Below, in pieces: positions 30,715-39,944 of a stretch of DNA of 54,186 bases. The stretch covers positions 1,226-55,411 of the forward strand of contig JAUJNJ010000049.1 of the NCBI GenBank assembly GCA_030448225.1. The letters are read 5' to 3'. This stretch comes from Phycisphaerae bacterium. GTDB taxonomy: Bacteria > Planctomycetota > Phycisphaerae > Tepidisphaerales > Tepidisphaeraceae. The position numbers and the translations under genes were made by a program. Below the pieces are notes generated by a model. That model did no database searches and was not told where the DNA came from. It saw only the letters and a program-made list of their open reading frames with translations. How positions within the stretch are numbered: the stretch's first letter is position 1; each line of letters begins with the position of its first letter.

Positions 30715-31241
30715 CTATTCCAGCGGGATCGACGTGCCGCGGGGCCCGGCGTCGGGCGGCGGCGGCGATCCGGGGGCCGGCCGCAGCGGGATGCGCGGCG
30801 CGGCGGCGGGATCGGCGTCGTCGTTGATCGAGCCGAGGTCGAACCGCTGGGGCGCGTCGTCGTCGTCGCCCTTGCGCCGGGGGCGGGCGTCGTCGCTGGC
30901 GTGCCGGGGACCAGATTTTCCTGCCCGCGCTGGACGACCTCGATCGCCGCAAGCCGCTCGGCAGTTCGCGGATCACCGCCGTCGTCGCCAGCAATGATGC
31001 CGGAAGACGCCGAACATCGGCAGTACGCCGATTTGCCGCGGCGAACGCATGAACAGCAAGGCGCGATTGCCGCCGTTAATCCCTGCTGGTGATGATCAGC
31101 AGCGGTCATGCCGACCGCGAAGTTGAACTGACCGCGGCCGCGATCGCGCGTGGCTGGAAGATGCTGGCGAAGATCGCCGTGACTACTGCGGTGGCCTGCT
31201 GCCTTCCATTCACGCGCATACCACGCGGCAAGGCTGGTCAC
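30715..31241 (-). CDS. Poorly resolved gene, acidic Pro-rich C-terminus (frameshifted)
   Basis: I cannot assign a family. A natural C-terminus is visible in one frame (RRKGDDDDAPQRFDLGSINDDADPAAAPRIPLRP ... PRGTSIPLE, stop at 30715). Sensible stretches in other frames include RALLFMRSPRQIGVLPMFGVFR and AERLAAIEVVQRGQENLVPGTP. A hydrophobic leader (ATAVVTAIFASIFQPRAIA) around 31150-31210 could be a signal peptide. It precedes the GspE-like gene on the same strand with a 360-base gap in which I see nothing. Start and length are guesses. Confidence 0.35.
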
Positions 31242-31517
31242 CTACGGGCGTTGCGCCGTCCCGTCGCTAACCGGCAATGCTGGATTGACAGGCTCTCGCA
31301 CGCGTCATCCCCCGTCCTCTTTCCGGAAGGCTTTTGCTTCCACGCGATGAGCAGGAATCACGCTTTCGCGGAAGAGCGTGGATATTGCCGCGGAGGACGC
31401 AGCACGGACGGGGTGAACGTGCCGGGTTTGCCAACTAGGTCATTCCGCTGCTGAAGGAACGACCGTCGGGCTTCCGCCCGAGTTATTAAGAGCTTCTAAG
31501 AGTAGCGGTTTGCGAGG

Positions 31518-31601
31518 AATGTCATGCTGGAGCGCAGCGAAGGATCTCCCTCAATCCTCGCGAGAGCTGCGGGGAGATCCTTCGCTGCGCTCAGGATGAC
31601 A
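31518..31601. repeat. Palindrome with GCGCAGCGAAGGATCTCCC arms
   Basis: Left arm TGTCATGCTGGAGCGCAGCG followed by AAGGATCTCCC (31518-31548) pairs with GGGGAGATCCTTCGCTGCGC followed by TCAGGATGACA (31571-31601), with one small bulge. Arms of this type (GAGCGCAGCGAAGGATCT) are widespread in unrelated bacterial genomes. It lies in a 480-base gap without a gene, downstream of the glycosyltransferase. Confidence 0.8.
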
Positions 31602-31720
31602 CACCCCGTGAACCGGTACTTTTAGAAGCTCAAGTGTTGGGAGACCCTTTCTGTCAGAGACGCGGTCCCTCGCACGTTCACGGCTGCGCCGCGCATTGCC
31701 GCTGGTGAATCCTTCGAGCT

Positions 31721-33449
31721 TCACTTTTGGGTCAGGTCCACGCCCGGTCTGATCTCGGAAAGGTTTGTCCGCCCAACTGAGGGCGTGGCGAGCAACACGT
31801 CGACGCGGCTTCACGCCGTCCGGCACGGTGCCGCCGTGGATAGTGCCCTGACGTCGGCATTGCCTGCTCGCCCGGCACCAACACCACTTCTGGTCGACCG
31901 GGTCGGTGTTCTTCTGCGATGACGATCAATGCGGTTGCCCACCGGCGGCAGGACGGCGCGGCAGCTCATGTAGCACGACCAAACGTCACCGCATGATCGT
32001 CGGCGAGGGTCGCAGCAAGCCAGCGGCGTGATAGATAGTGGGCTGTCAGGCGAAGCTGGCGACGTACACCGAGCCCGGCACCGCGGACGCCGACGAGCAG
32101 GACTGTTGCGATAATGCCTGTTCGGACCGAGTCGCAGGCGAGGCGTCGACGGCGCAAACGCCCGTTAGACGCGAGCAGCACGGTCGGGTTGGTAATGGAA
32201 TGCGAACCCGGTCCGGTCGCCCACGGTTGGCGGGTGAATCGACACGAATCAGCGAGCCACATCGCCCTTGCTGCCAGATACCTTGAGGGCGCAGCTCGGC
32301 ATCGCGGATCGCCTTCGAGGCCGTACCGCCGGGTCGACGCCCTTGCGGAGAACTGAACGCCGAGCCGCCGTCGCGGCCCGTCAGCCCCGCGATCGCCAGC
32401 AGCGGCGACGCCCGCCCCGGCAGGTGCCGCGGCATTGGGGATCGTCGCCCCACCCGCCAGCGGTAGAAGTCGGCCGAGTTGCTGAAGGCCGCTGCAGCGG
32501 TGGTCAGCCGGCGGCCGAGGCGAGAGCGCCGACGTACGTACAACAGGAAGAAGACGGACACCCTGGTCGCCCTTGCCGTAAGCGCAGGACAGCCGAGGCC
32601 GCCGGTGGCCTACGTCGCAACATGACCATGGCGATGACCAGGATCGCCGGCACCGCTACAGTACCAATCCCCATCGCCGCCCTTGCAGACCGCGCTCCTC
32701 GAGGATCAGCTGCGCGCAGCGTCGCTGGCGTGGACGAACTGCTGGCCGCCGCCATCGCCGCCGCGAGCGTCAGCACCACGCCCGGCAGGTGCGGCTTGGC
32801 CTCGTGGGCGGCGGTCACGACGGCGGGCATCAGCGCGAAGCACGCCGCGGCCGCCGACGCGACGCCGGGGCAATTCGTCACGCGACTCACGATCCAGAAC
32901 ACGGCCCACACCCCCACGACGCCCACGCCACCGTGTACAGGCGGGCCGCGACGTAGAACCGGCCGAAGGCGGCGGGGTTGTCGAGGTAGAACGCGAGGTC
33001 GGCCCGCACGTCGATCAGGCCGAGGATCGACCCGATCTTCAGCAGCCGCCGACCGGGTAGACCCACAGCCCGCCGTACTTGTACATCTTCGGGTCGAGGT
33101 CGAACGCGCCCGGCCGCATCGAGGCGAGCGCCATGAGGGTGTTCATCTCGTCGGGCTGGTGGGAGTAGAGGCGGTACCGGCGGACGATCTCAGGGCGCGC
33201 GCTCGGCGTCGTCGCGGTTGACGACGACCGTCTGCCGCCGGTCGCGCGGGTTGAGGTCCACGTCCGCCGCCCCGCCCGCCGCCGCCGCCGTCCCGCCGCC
33301 GGTGAGCGCTGAATCTCCGCCCCGGTCCGTGGCCGGCGGTCGCCGAACAGGTACGCGTCGGCCGCCCGCGACGGCAGGCCCCAGTCGATCCCGGTGAGGA
33401 AGACCGCGGCCGCCGCGAGCAGGCACATCGGCAGGAGCAGTCGTTTCAC
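31721..33449 (-). CDS. GT39/ArnT-like membrane glycosyltransferase (frameshifted)
   Basis: About 576 residues. The N-terminal helix (MKRLLLPMCLLAAAAVFLTGIDWGLPSRAADAYL) is followed after an Ala-rich insert by RRYRLYSHQPDEMNTLMALASMRPGAFDLDPKMYKYGGLWVYPVG. The first extracellular loop with (Q/H)PDE is the catalytic signature of GT39/GT83-type enzymes that use polyprenyl-phosphate sugars. Further membrane segments are read at VGVWAVFWIVSRV, VASAAAACFALMPAVV and AMGIGTVAVPAILVIAMVML. The second half below 32600 is badly frameshifted, and the end PEVVLVPGE ... GVDLTQK at 31721 is inferred. The start is GTG at 33449, without a strong binding site. The substrate is unknown; a surface or protein glycosylation role is likely. 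Confidence 0.7.
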
Positions 33450-33492
33450 TCGTGCACGGCACCAATGTAAGCGGTCTGGCGATCACGCAGAA

Positions 33493-33677
33493 GAATTGAA
33501 CCACGGAGACACGGAGACACGGAGTTAGAGGAGAAGACGAAGATGTAGGATCGAGATAGAGGATGGAAGAACCCGTAGGAGCCGGCGATGAACCACCGCC
33601 TCCTCCATCTTCCGTCCTCATCCTCCATCCTCGCCTCCGTCCTACCTTCGTGCCTCCGTGTCTCCGTGGTTCAATTC
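33493..33677. repeat. Long palindrome, ACCACGGAGAC family (copy 1)
   Basis: Left arm GAATTGAACCACGGAGACAC (from 33493), continuing as GGAGACACGGAG, is the reverse complement of the right arm ending GTGTCTCCGTGGTTCAATTC at 33677, about 29 bp with one difference. The 130 bases between are low-complexity GA/CT-rich sequence that can pair further. It lies in the divergent gap between the glycosyltransferase and the atp operon, so it is outside the operon proper. Confidence 0.85.
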
Positions 33678-33976
33678 CTCCTCCAGAGCCCGCGCGGCAC
33701 GCGCGTCGTAAAAGAGCCGCCCTTCCCACCTTGACCTCCACCGGCCGCCCCACTACGCTACCGCCCCCCGTCGCGCGCCAGATCCGCGGCGGGGTCGCGC
33801 CCGACTTCGTGCGAGATTTCACGATCTTCCGCGGCAACGCGTCCGGAGACGCGGGGCCGGCGGGGTCGAGGACGCAACCGCCACGTGCCGGAGGGGCCGC
33901 CGCCGACGCGCCCGAACGAGGAACCCGACCCCACATCGACCCGCCCCCCGCCGGCCGGCCGCACGCGTCGTCGTCG

Positions 33977-34198
33977 ATGGCGGGTTGGCACCGGATGACC
34001 GGCGTCGGCATCGAGTTCATCGTCGCCGTCGGCCTGATGGGCGGCATCGGCTACGGCCTGGACCGCTGGCTCGACACGAGCCCGTGGCTCATGCTCGTCG
34101 GCGGCGTGATCGGCTTCGCCGTCGGCCTCTACAACATGGGCGCGGGCGGCGAAGAAGTCATTCCGAAACTCGTGAGCTCATGTGGCGGGATCGGATAA
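33977..34198 (+). CDS. AtpZ/AtpI-type small ATP synthase accessory protein
   Basis: A 73-residue protein with two membrane helices, GVGIEFIVAVGLMGGIGYGLDRWL and PWLMLVGGVIGFAVGLYNMG, matching AtpZ-like proteins ('...GxxxGxxLDxxxxTsPwxxxxGxxxGxxxGxxxm'). The family opens many F-ATPase operons and helps assembly of the c-ring or magnesium supply. ATG 33977 is chosen because the conserved region begins there; the frame is open upstream but that part is Pro/Arg-rich and includes repeat sequence. The TAA stop at 34196-34198 is directly followed by the next palindrome. Confidence 0.7.
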   Translation: MAGWHRMTGVGIEFIVAVGLMGGIGYGLDRWLDTSPWLMLVGGVIGFAVGLYNMGAGGEEVIPKLVSSCGGIG

Positions 34199-34378
34199 TT
34201 GAACCACGGAGACACGGAGACACGGAGGTAGGAGGAGGGGACGAAGACAGCGGATCGGACATAGAGGTTGGAGGAGAACCGAAACGCCGCGGGTCCCTCT
34301 TCCTCCATCCGCCATCCTCCAATCGTCCACCCTCGTCTCCTCCGATCTCCGTGTCTCCGTGTCTCCGTGGTTCAATTC
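34199..34378. repeat. Long palindrome, ACCACGGAGAC family (copy 2)
   Basis: Left arm TTGAACCACGGAGACACGGA (from 34199), continuing with GACACGGAGGTAGGAGG, pairs with CTCCGTGTCTCCGTGTCTCC and GTGGTTCAA at about 34348-34377. It begins at the base after the AtpZ stop codon and ends about 50 bases before the AtpI start, filling the gap between them. It is a close sibling of 33493-33677. Confidence 0.88.
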
Positions 34379-34425
34379 GCCGTCATCTGGCCTGAACCTC
34401 TGAGCGAAGATCGCGGCGAACGATT

Positions 34426-34982
34426 ATGACGGGTGCGATGGCGCAGATCGACGACGACGAGAACCGGCCGGCGGAGGCGACGCGCGCCGCGCGCCGCGCG
34501 CCGACCGTCGCGATCGACCCTGCCACCGCCCGCCTCACGCGGGCCGTCGCCGTGGTCGCGCTGCTCGTCGCGCGCCGGGCGCTAGTTGCGGTGCTGCTGC
34601 TGGCGGTGCGGGCCGACTGGTGGCGTGCGTTCGCGGCGGCGTCGGTCGTGAGCGTGGCGGCGGCCGCGGCGTCGGCGGCGGTCGTGGCGACGGCGCTGCG
34701 CGCGGCGGGGCCAAGCCCGAGCACGTCGCCGCCGCCTACTTCGCCGCCGCCGCCGTGCGGGCCGTGATCGGCCTCGGCGGCGGGGTCGCCGCCGTCGTGC
34801 TGGGCGGGTACCCGCGGTCGGCGACGCTCCTGATGATCGTGCCGTACTACTTCGCCGTCCTGTCCGCCGAAACGTACGTCGTCGCCCGCCTGATGCTCGC
34901 CCGCGACGCCGCCGCCCGCAGCAACGCCTCGTCCGGCACGTCCCGGGCAAAGGACATCGATGCTCAGCATGACAATCGCTAA
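34426..34982 (+). CDS. AtpI-like membrane protein (one frameshift)
   Basis: About 185 residues with four hydrophobic segments: LTRAVAVVALLVARRALVAVLLLAV, AFAAASVVSVAAAAASAAVVATAL, then after an indel at about 34710 AAYFAAAAVRAVIGLGGGVAAVVLGG and LLMIVPYYFAVLSAETYVVARLML. Position directly before atpB and the overall shape fit ATP synthase protein I, which aids assembly, although sequence identity to known AtpI is weak. The start may be ATG 34426 or ATG 34438. The stop at 34982 overlaps the atpB start by about 20 bases, indicating translational coupling. Confidence 0.65.
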
Positions 34983-35931
34983 CCTCCTGATCCCGCCGAT
35001 CCTCGCCGCCGACGACCCGCTCTCGCACGTGGTCGACCACGCGATCGCCTACACCGGCAACGACTCGACGACCGGGTGGTGGCTGCTCAGCAACCACATG
35101 GTGATGATGCTCATCGCCGCCGGCCTGATGCTGCTGATCTTCCCCGCGATCACCAAGCGCTACCGCAGCGGCGAGCTCGTGCCGACCGGCACGCGCAACA
35201 TGTTCGAGGCGGTGCTGCTCTACGTCCGCAACGACGTCGCCAAGCCGGTGCTCGGCGCGGACACCGACCGGTTCATGCCGTTCCTCTGGACGCTGTTCTT
35301 CTTCATCCTGTTCAACAACCTGCTCGGCCTGCTGCCGCTCGACCTCATCACCACCCCGATCGCCCGGCTCATCACCGGCAACCCGGACGCCCACGGCGTC
35401 TACGGCACCCCCACCGCAAACCCCTACGTCACGGCGGTGCTGGCGCTGTTCAGCTTCGTGATGATCCACGTCAGCGGCGTGCGGGCGAACGGATTCACGA
35501 ACTACGCCAAGCACTTCCTCGGCGGCGCGCCGTGGTACATGGCCCCGATCATGGTGCCGGTCGAGATCATCGGCATGCTCGTGAAGCCGTTCGCGCTGTT
35601 CCTGCGACTGGCCGCCAACATGACCGCCGGGCACATCCTGCTGGCGGTGCTGATCGGCTTCCCGGCCCTGGCGGCGGCGGGCATGAAGAGCTACGGCGGG
35701 GCCGTGGTGATCGGCATCCCGGCCGTCATCGGCGCCGCGGCGATCATGTGCCTCGAGCTGTTCGTGGCGTTCCTTCAGGCGTACCTGTTCACGTTCCTGA
35801 CGAGCCTGTTCATCGGCCAGATGGTCGTCCACGACCACGGCGAGCACCACGACGCCCACACGGACCCGCACGACGGCGAGCACGTCGGCGCCCACGGCGA
35901 CCACCGCGCGGTGACGCCCTCGGCGGCTTGA
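34960..35931 (+). CDS. atpB: F-type ATP synthase subunit a
   Basis: A 323-residue membrane subunit that forms the proton half-channels of Fo. The key Arg lies in PFALFLRLAANMTAGHILLAVL (about residue 210), the FWTLFFFILFNNLLGLLP segment marks the early helices, and LELFVAFLQAYLFTFLTSLFIGQ is the conserved last helix pair. An N-terminal extension before the first helix and a His-rich C-terminal tail (HDHGEHHDAHTDPHDGEH) are additions seen in related bacteria. The frame is intact. The start overlaps the AtpI-like gene; ATG 34969 is an alternative. A palindrome of the ACCACGAAGGC type starts 17 bases after the stop. Confidence 0.95.
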   Translation: MLSMTIANLLIPPILAADDPLSHVVDHAIAYTGNDSTTGWWLLSNHMVMMLIAAGLMLLIFPAITKRYRSGELVPTGTRNMFEAVLLYVRNDVAKPVLGADTDRFMPFLWTLFFFILFNNLLGLLPLDLITTPIARLITGNPDAHGVYGTPTANPYVTAVLALFSFVMIHVSGVRANGFTNYAKHFLGGAPWYMAPIMVPVEIIGMLVKPFALFLRLAANMTAGHILLAVLIGFPALAAAGMKSYGGAVVIGIPAVIGAAAIMCLELFVAFLQAYLFTFLTSLFIGQMVVHDHGEHHDAHTDPHDGEHVGAHGDHRAVTPSAA

Positions 35932-35947
35932 GCGGTTAAAGACGAAA

Positions 35948-36142
35948 TTGAACCACGAAGGCACGAAGTCACGAAGCGTTGAAGAGGGCAAAGAGCGAGA
36001 CTGGAAGACACCTTTGGTGTGCAGCGAACGACCCGCTGCCAAGGCATCACTAGGTGATGATCGTCCAAACGATCGAGACGGGCAGCTAAAGGAACGCGGA
36101 ACTGCAGGCCTGCTCTTCGTGTCTTCGTGCCTTCGTGGTGAA
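35948..36142. repeat. Long palindrome, ACCACGAAGGC family (copy 1)
   Basis: Left arm TTGAACCACGAAGGCACGAA (from 35948), then GTCACGAAGCG, pairs with CTTCGTGTCTTCGTGCCTTC and GTGGTGAA at 36115-36142. The interior 140 bases contain no gene. It lies between atpB and atpE. Confidence 0.88.
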
Positions 36143-36291
36143 TACAACTAAAGAGCCATGACGTACCGCCGCGAGGGCGGATGGTCTGGCGGACCCTGCG
36201 TCCGGTTGGCTCGTGTTTGATCGCCCGACCTCGCCGGGCCGGGTCACAGGGCCCCACCCGCGAAATGTGGGCCCGCCAAGAGGATCCTGTT

Positions 36292-36660
36292 ATGCGTAAG
36301 TTCTTCCTGATGGGCGTGCTCGCCCTGCTGCTGATGCCCGCCTCGGCCGCGCTGGCCCAGACCGCCGGCGGGACCGCCGGCGGCAACACCGCGGGCCCCG
36401 GCGTCGGCGGCGACGTCGACTGGAACATCGGCCTGATCGTCGCCGGCGCGTGCGTCGGCGCCGGGCTAGTCATCATCGGTGCCGGCAAGGGCATCGGGGC
36501 CATCGGCTCGCACGCGGTCGACGCGATCGCGCGTCAGCCCGAGGCCGGCGACCGCATCTTCACCACGATGATCATCAGCGCCGCGCTGATCGAGGGCGCG
36601 ACACTGTTCGCGCTCGTGATCTGCCTGATCCGTGGCGTGCCGGATCAGCTCCTGCAGTAA
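36292..36660 (+). CDS. atpE: F-type ATP synthase subunit c, with signal peptide
   Basis: A 122-residue proteolipid. A signal peptide (MRKFFLMGVLALLLMPASAALAQ) precedes a Gly-rich linker and two helices, GLIVAGACVGAGLVIIGAGKGIGAIG and TTMIISAALIEGATLFALVICLI. The loop between has AIARQPEA, and the ion-binding carboxylate is the Glu of ALIEGA. Gly after the Glu, where sodium-binding rings have Ser/Thr, argues for protons. The ring subunits assemble in the cytoplasmic membrane. The ATG at 36292 is chosen because the signal peptide starts there, with AGAGGA about ten bases upstream. A GC-rich hairpin follows the stop. Confidence 0.94.
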   Translation: MRKFFLMGVLALLLMPASAALAQTAGGTAGGNTAGPGVGGDVDWNIGLIVAGACVGAGLVIIGAGKGIGAIGSHAVDAIARQPEAGDRIFTTMIISAALIEGATLFALVICLIRGVPDQLLQ

Positions 36661-36666
36661 TGACCA

Positions 36667-36697
36667 CCCGGGCGGCGGCGAACAGCCGTCGCCCGGG
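36667..36697. terminator. Hairpin after atpE
   Basis: CCCGGGCGGCGGC pairs with GCCGTCGCCCGGG (13 bp, one mismatch) around a GAACA loop, followed by CTTT. It may attenuate transcription or protect the upstream atpE message, allowing more c than b subunit; that role is an inference. Confidence 0.6.
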
Positions 36698-36867
36698 CTT
36701 TGCGGCCCGCCGGCGCTGGCGCCGGGCGGGGCCACGATTCGTCGTGTGAACGCAGACAGTCGAGCCGCGGACGAGGCGAGGACGACACGGACGTCGGAGC
36801 GAATGGTCCGGTCCCGTCCCTCCCGCACCCGCGGCTGATCATCGAACAAGGCAACGGAGACCCCGAG

Positions 36868-37560
36868 ATGAACCGACACGGCACCGCCGCCGCCGCCCTC
36901 CTCCTCCTGCTGACGCTCGCGGCCGCGCCGCGCGTCGCCACCGCCGCCGACGAACCGGCGGGCCACGGCGGCAACCCCGCCGCGGCCGTCGAGTCCACCG
37001 CCGACCACGCCGACGGCACCCACGGCGCCGGCGCCGGCGACCACGGCAAGCCGTCGCTGCTCAACCCGATCAACACGGGGCTGGTCACGTCGCTGACGAC
37101 GCTGATCGTGTTCCTCGCGCTGCTGGCGATCCTCGGCAAGTACGCCTGGGGCCCGATCGCCGGCGGCCTCAAGGCGCGCGAGGACAAGATCCGCCAGGAC
37201 ATCGCCGACGCCGACGCCGCCCGCGCCCGCGCCGAGGCGACGCTCCGCGACTACAACGCGCAGCTCGCCGGCGCCGAGACGCGCATCCGCGAGATGCTCG
37301 CCAAGGCGACCGCCGACGGCGAGGCGATCGCCACGAACATCCGCGCCCGCGCCCAGCAGGACGCCGAGGAGACCAAGGAGCGCGCCAACCGCGACATCGA
37401 AGCCGCCCGCGACCAGGCGATCGGCCAGATCCACGGCGAGGCGGTCAACCTCGCGACGAACATCGCCGAGAAGATCCTGCAGCGCAACCTCAACCCCGAC
37501 GACCAGCGCGACCTGCTGGCCCGCAGCCTCGACCAGGTTCAAGGGATCGGCCGGAACTAA
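36868..37560 (+). CDS. atpF: F-type ATP synthase subunit b, with signal peptide
   Basis: A 230-residue stator subunit. It has a signal peptide (MNRHGTAAAALLLLLTLAAAPRVATA), then a His/Gly-rich periplasmic stretch, then the single membrane helix LVTSLTTLIVFLALLAILGKYAW at about residues 72-94. The long helix KAREDKIRQDIADADAARARAEATLRDYNAQLAGAETRI forms the right-handed coiled coil that reaches F1. The C-terminus (NLATNIAEKILQRNLNPDDQRDLL) contacts the delta subunit. GGAGACCCCGAG precedes the ATG at 36868, deciding it over an earlier in-frame ATG. The frame is intact. A GTGCGTA-type palindrome starts eight bases after the stop. Confidence 0.94.
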   Translation: MNRHGTAAAALLLLLTLAAAPRVATAADEPAGHGGNPAAAVESTADHADGTHGAGAGDHGKPSLLNPINTGLVTSLTTLIVFLALLAILGKYAWGPIAGGLKAREDKIRQDIADADAARARAEATLRDYNAQLAGAETRIREMLAKATADGEAIATNIRARAQQDAEETKERANRDIEAARDQAIGQIHGEAVNLATNIAEKILQRNLNPDDQRDLLARSLDQVQGIGRN

Positions 37561-37567
37561 CTCAGGA

Positions 37568-37671
37568 GTGCGTAGTGCGTAGTGCGTAGTGCGTAAGAAG
37601 AGAAGAGCAGACTCCGCGTCTGGTGGCGTCTGCGCTTGTCTTCTTACGCACTACGCACTACGCACTACGCA
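37568..37671. repeat. Palindrome, GTGCGTA family (copy 1)
   Basis: Four tandem copies of GTGCGTA (37568-37595), then AGAAG, pair with CTTCTTACGCACTACGCACT and ACGCACTACGCA at 37640-37671. The 40-base centre has no gene. It lies between atpF and atpH, ten bases before the atpH start. A second member is at 49424-49515. Confidence 0.88.
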
Positions 37672-37681
37672 ATAGACACCG

Positions 37682-38251
37682 ATGCCAACGACCGTCAACT
37701 CATACACCGCCAACGCCTACGCCCGCTCGCTGCTGGAGCTGGGGAACGAGCAGAACCAGACCGACGCGCTCGGCCGCGAGATGGCAGAGCTGCGGAGGTC
37801 CTGGCGGCCAACCCGTCGTTCGGGGCGTTCCTGTCGGACCCGGGCATCGGCGAGGGCGAGCGTCGCGGCGATCGACCGGATCTTCCGCGGCCGGGTGTCG
37901 CCGCTGCTGTGGAACTTCCTCGGCGTGCTCAACGCGCACGGCGGATCGGCCACCTCGGGCAGATCGCCGAGGCGTACGACGCGCGCTGCTCGAAGAGCAG
38001 CCGCGGCATCATCGAGGTCGACGTGACCGTCGCGCGCAGCGGCCTGACGCCGCCCAGCTCGAACAGGTCCGCCAGCCGCGTCAGCCGGGCGGCAAGCAAG
38101 ACCGCCGTCGTGCACCAGTACGTCGACGAGGCGATCATCGGCGGGATGATCCTGCGGGTGGAGGACAAGCTCATCGACACGAGCGTCCGCTACCAGCTCC
38201 AGGCGATGCGGCAGCGCCCTGCTGACGTCGCCGGAAGTAAGAAGAATTTGA
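37682..38251 (+). CDS. atpH: F-type ATP synthase subunit delta (frameshifted)
   Basis: About 188 residues. The start MPTTVNSYTANAYARSLLELGNEQNQTDALGREMAEL is the delta (OSCP) N-terminus with its YAxAL-like motif. After indels at about 37795-37860 the six-helix bundle continues (ANPSFGAFLSDPGIG, RIFRGRVSPLLWNFLGVLNAHGR, IAEAYDALLEEQRGIIEVDVT). The C-terminal sheet VVHQYVDEAIIGGMILRVEDKLIDTSVRYQLQAMRQRL is the conserved signature. Removing one C at about 38217 gives LLTSPEVRRI and a TGA stop at 38249 that lies inside the next palindrome (TTTGAACCACGAAG). Subunit delta joins the stator to F1. Confidence 0.88.
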
Positions 38252-38342
38252 ACCACGAAGTACTGAAGTCACGAAGCGGACTACCTAAAATATCAGCCCA
38301 CAACAGGCATCGCTTCGTGTCTTCGTGCCTTCGTGGTTGAAA
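38247..38342. repeat. Palindrome, ACCACGAAGGC family (copy 2)
   Basis: Left arm TTTGAACCACGAAGTACTGA (from 38247), then AGTCACGAAGCG, pairs with CGCTTCGTGTCTTCGTGCCT and TCGTGGTTGAA (38311-38342). The inferred TGA stop of atpH is part of the left arm. The right arm ends 20 bases before the atpA start and therefore before its ribosome binding site. Confidence 0.88.
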
Positions 38343-38361
38343 CAGCATTTCGGAGAGCCAA

Positions 38362-39868
38362 ATGTCGATTAACGTCGCGGAAATCACGAGCATCCTGAAG
38401 CAGGAAATCGCCGGCTTCGAACAGCGGGTCGGCGTCAGCGAGGTCGGGACCGTTATCGAGGTCGGCGACGGCATCGCGCGTCTACGGCCTGAAGGGCGCG
38501 ATGGCCGGCGAGCTGCTGGAGTTCCAGAACGGCACGATGGGCCAGGTGTTCAACCTTGAAGAGGACTCGATCGGCGCGCGGTCGTGTTCGGCGACTACCT
38601 GACGATCAAGGAGGGCGACACCGTCAAGGCGACCGGCCGCCTGCTCGAGGTGCCGGTCGGCGAGGCCGTGATCGCCGCGTGGTGAACCCGCTGGGCCAGC
38701 CGCTGGACGGCGGGCCGGCGATCCCGTCGACCGAGACGCGGAAGATGGACATCGTTGCCCCGGCATCGCCGAGCGGCAGCCGGTGAAGAGCCGATGCTGA
38801 CCGGCATCAAGGCGATCGACAGCATGATCCCCGATCGGCCGCGGGCAGCGCGAGCTGATCATCGGCGACCGCAAGACCGGCAAGACGGCCATCGCGATCG
38901 ACACGATCATCAACCAGAAGGGCCGCGGGGTGAAGTGCTTCTACGTGGCCATCGGGTCCAAGGAAGCGACCGTCGCGGGCATCATCGGACGCTGCGCGGG
39001 CCGCGGGGCGATGGAGTACACGACCGTCGTCGTCGCGACGACCGCCGCCGACCCCGCCCCGATGCAGTACATCGCCGCCTACGCCGGCACCGCCATGGCC
39101 GAGTACTTCGTGCGGGGCCAGGCGACGCTCTGCGTCTACGACGACCTGACGCGCCAGGCCACCGCCTACCGCCAGCTCTCGCTGCTGCTCCGCCGCCCGC
39201 CGGGCCGCGAGGCGTTCCCCGGCGACGTGTTCTACCTCCACAGCCGCCTGCTCGCGCGCGTGAAGCTGTCGGACGAGAACGGCGGCGGTCGCTTCACCGC
39301 CCTGCCGATCATCGAGACGCAGGAAGGCGAGGTGTCGGCCTACATCCCGACGAACGTGATCAGCATCACCGACGGGCAGATCTACCTCGAGCCCGACCTG
39401 TTCTTCGCCGGCGTCCGCCCGGCCATTAACGTCGGCATCAGCGTGTCGCGCGTGGGCAGCAACGCCCAGACGAAGGCGATGAAGAAGATCGCCGGCTCGC
39501 TCCGCCTTGACCTCGCCGCCTACCGCGAGCTCGAGGCGTTCGCGCAGCTCGGCACGGAACTCGACAAGGCCACGCAGGCCCAGCTCGACCGCGGCGCCCG
39601 CCTCGTCGAACTCCTGAAGCAGCCGCAGTACCGCCCGATGCCCGTTGAACAGGAAGTCATGGTCATCTACGCGCCACCAAAGGATACATGGACGACGTTC
39701 CGGTCAACCGCATCCAGGAGTTCCAGAACGCCCTGCTCACGTTCCTCGACCAGCGGCACGCGACCCTGCGCAATGACTCTCGGCAGCAAGCAGGAGCTGA
39801 CGGCCGACATTGAAGACCGGCTCAAGCGGGCGCTGAGCGAGTTCAAGTCGTCGTCCTGGCAGGCGTAG
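38362..39868 (+). CDS. atpA: F-type ATP synthase subunit alpha (frameshifted)
   Basis: About 502 residues. [39 protein letters not shown] starts the beta-barrel domain; CGGAGAGCCAA precedes the ATG. From 38480 to 38835 about seven small indels in G/C runs break the frame. The corrected reading is a normal alpha subunit, with [33 protein letters not shown] and [23 protein letters not shown]. From 38850 the frame is good: [11 protein letters not shown] (P-loop), [30 protein letters not shown], then [32 protein letters not shown]. Alpha carries non-catalytic nucleotide sites. The gene is followed not by gamma but by a terminator, so it ends the operon here. Confidence 0.93.
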
Positions 39869-39944
39869 AACCGCCTTCGTCAAACCGCCTTGCCAGCAAG
39901 ACCGCCCGGCACGGGGTTATCTGGATCACAATCTAGCGGAATGA

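Noticed and set aside
26739..33449. Degenerate prophage or decaying island, suggested by the many broken frames
   Set aside because: No phage, integrase or transposase sequence is present; composition is uniform and breaks are one- or two-base indels, which fits sequence error better.
36292..36660. Sodium-dependent c-ring
   Set aside because: The residue after the ion-binding Glu is Gly, not Ser/Thr, and no Gln is placed in helix 1 as in sodium-binding rings.
37568..37671. CRISPR array made of the GTGCGTA or ACCACGGAGAC repeats
   Set aside because: Units are 7-12 bases, directly adjacent without spacers, and arranged as two complementary arms; no cas genes are present.
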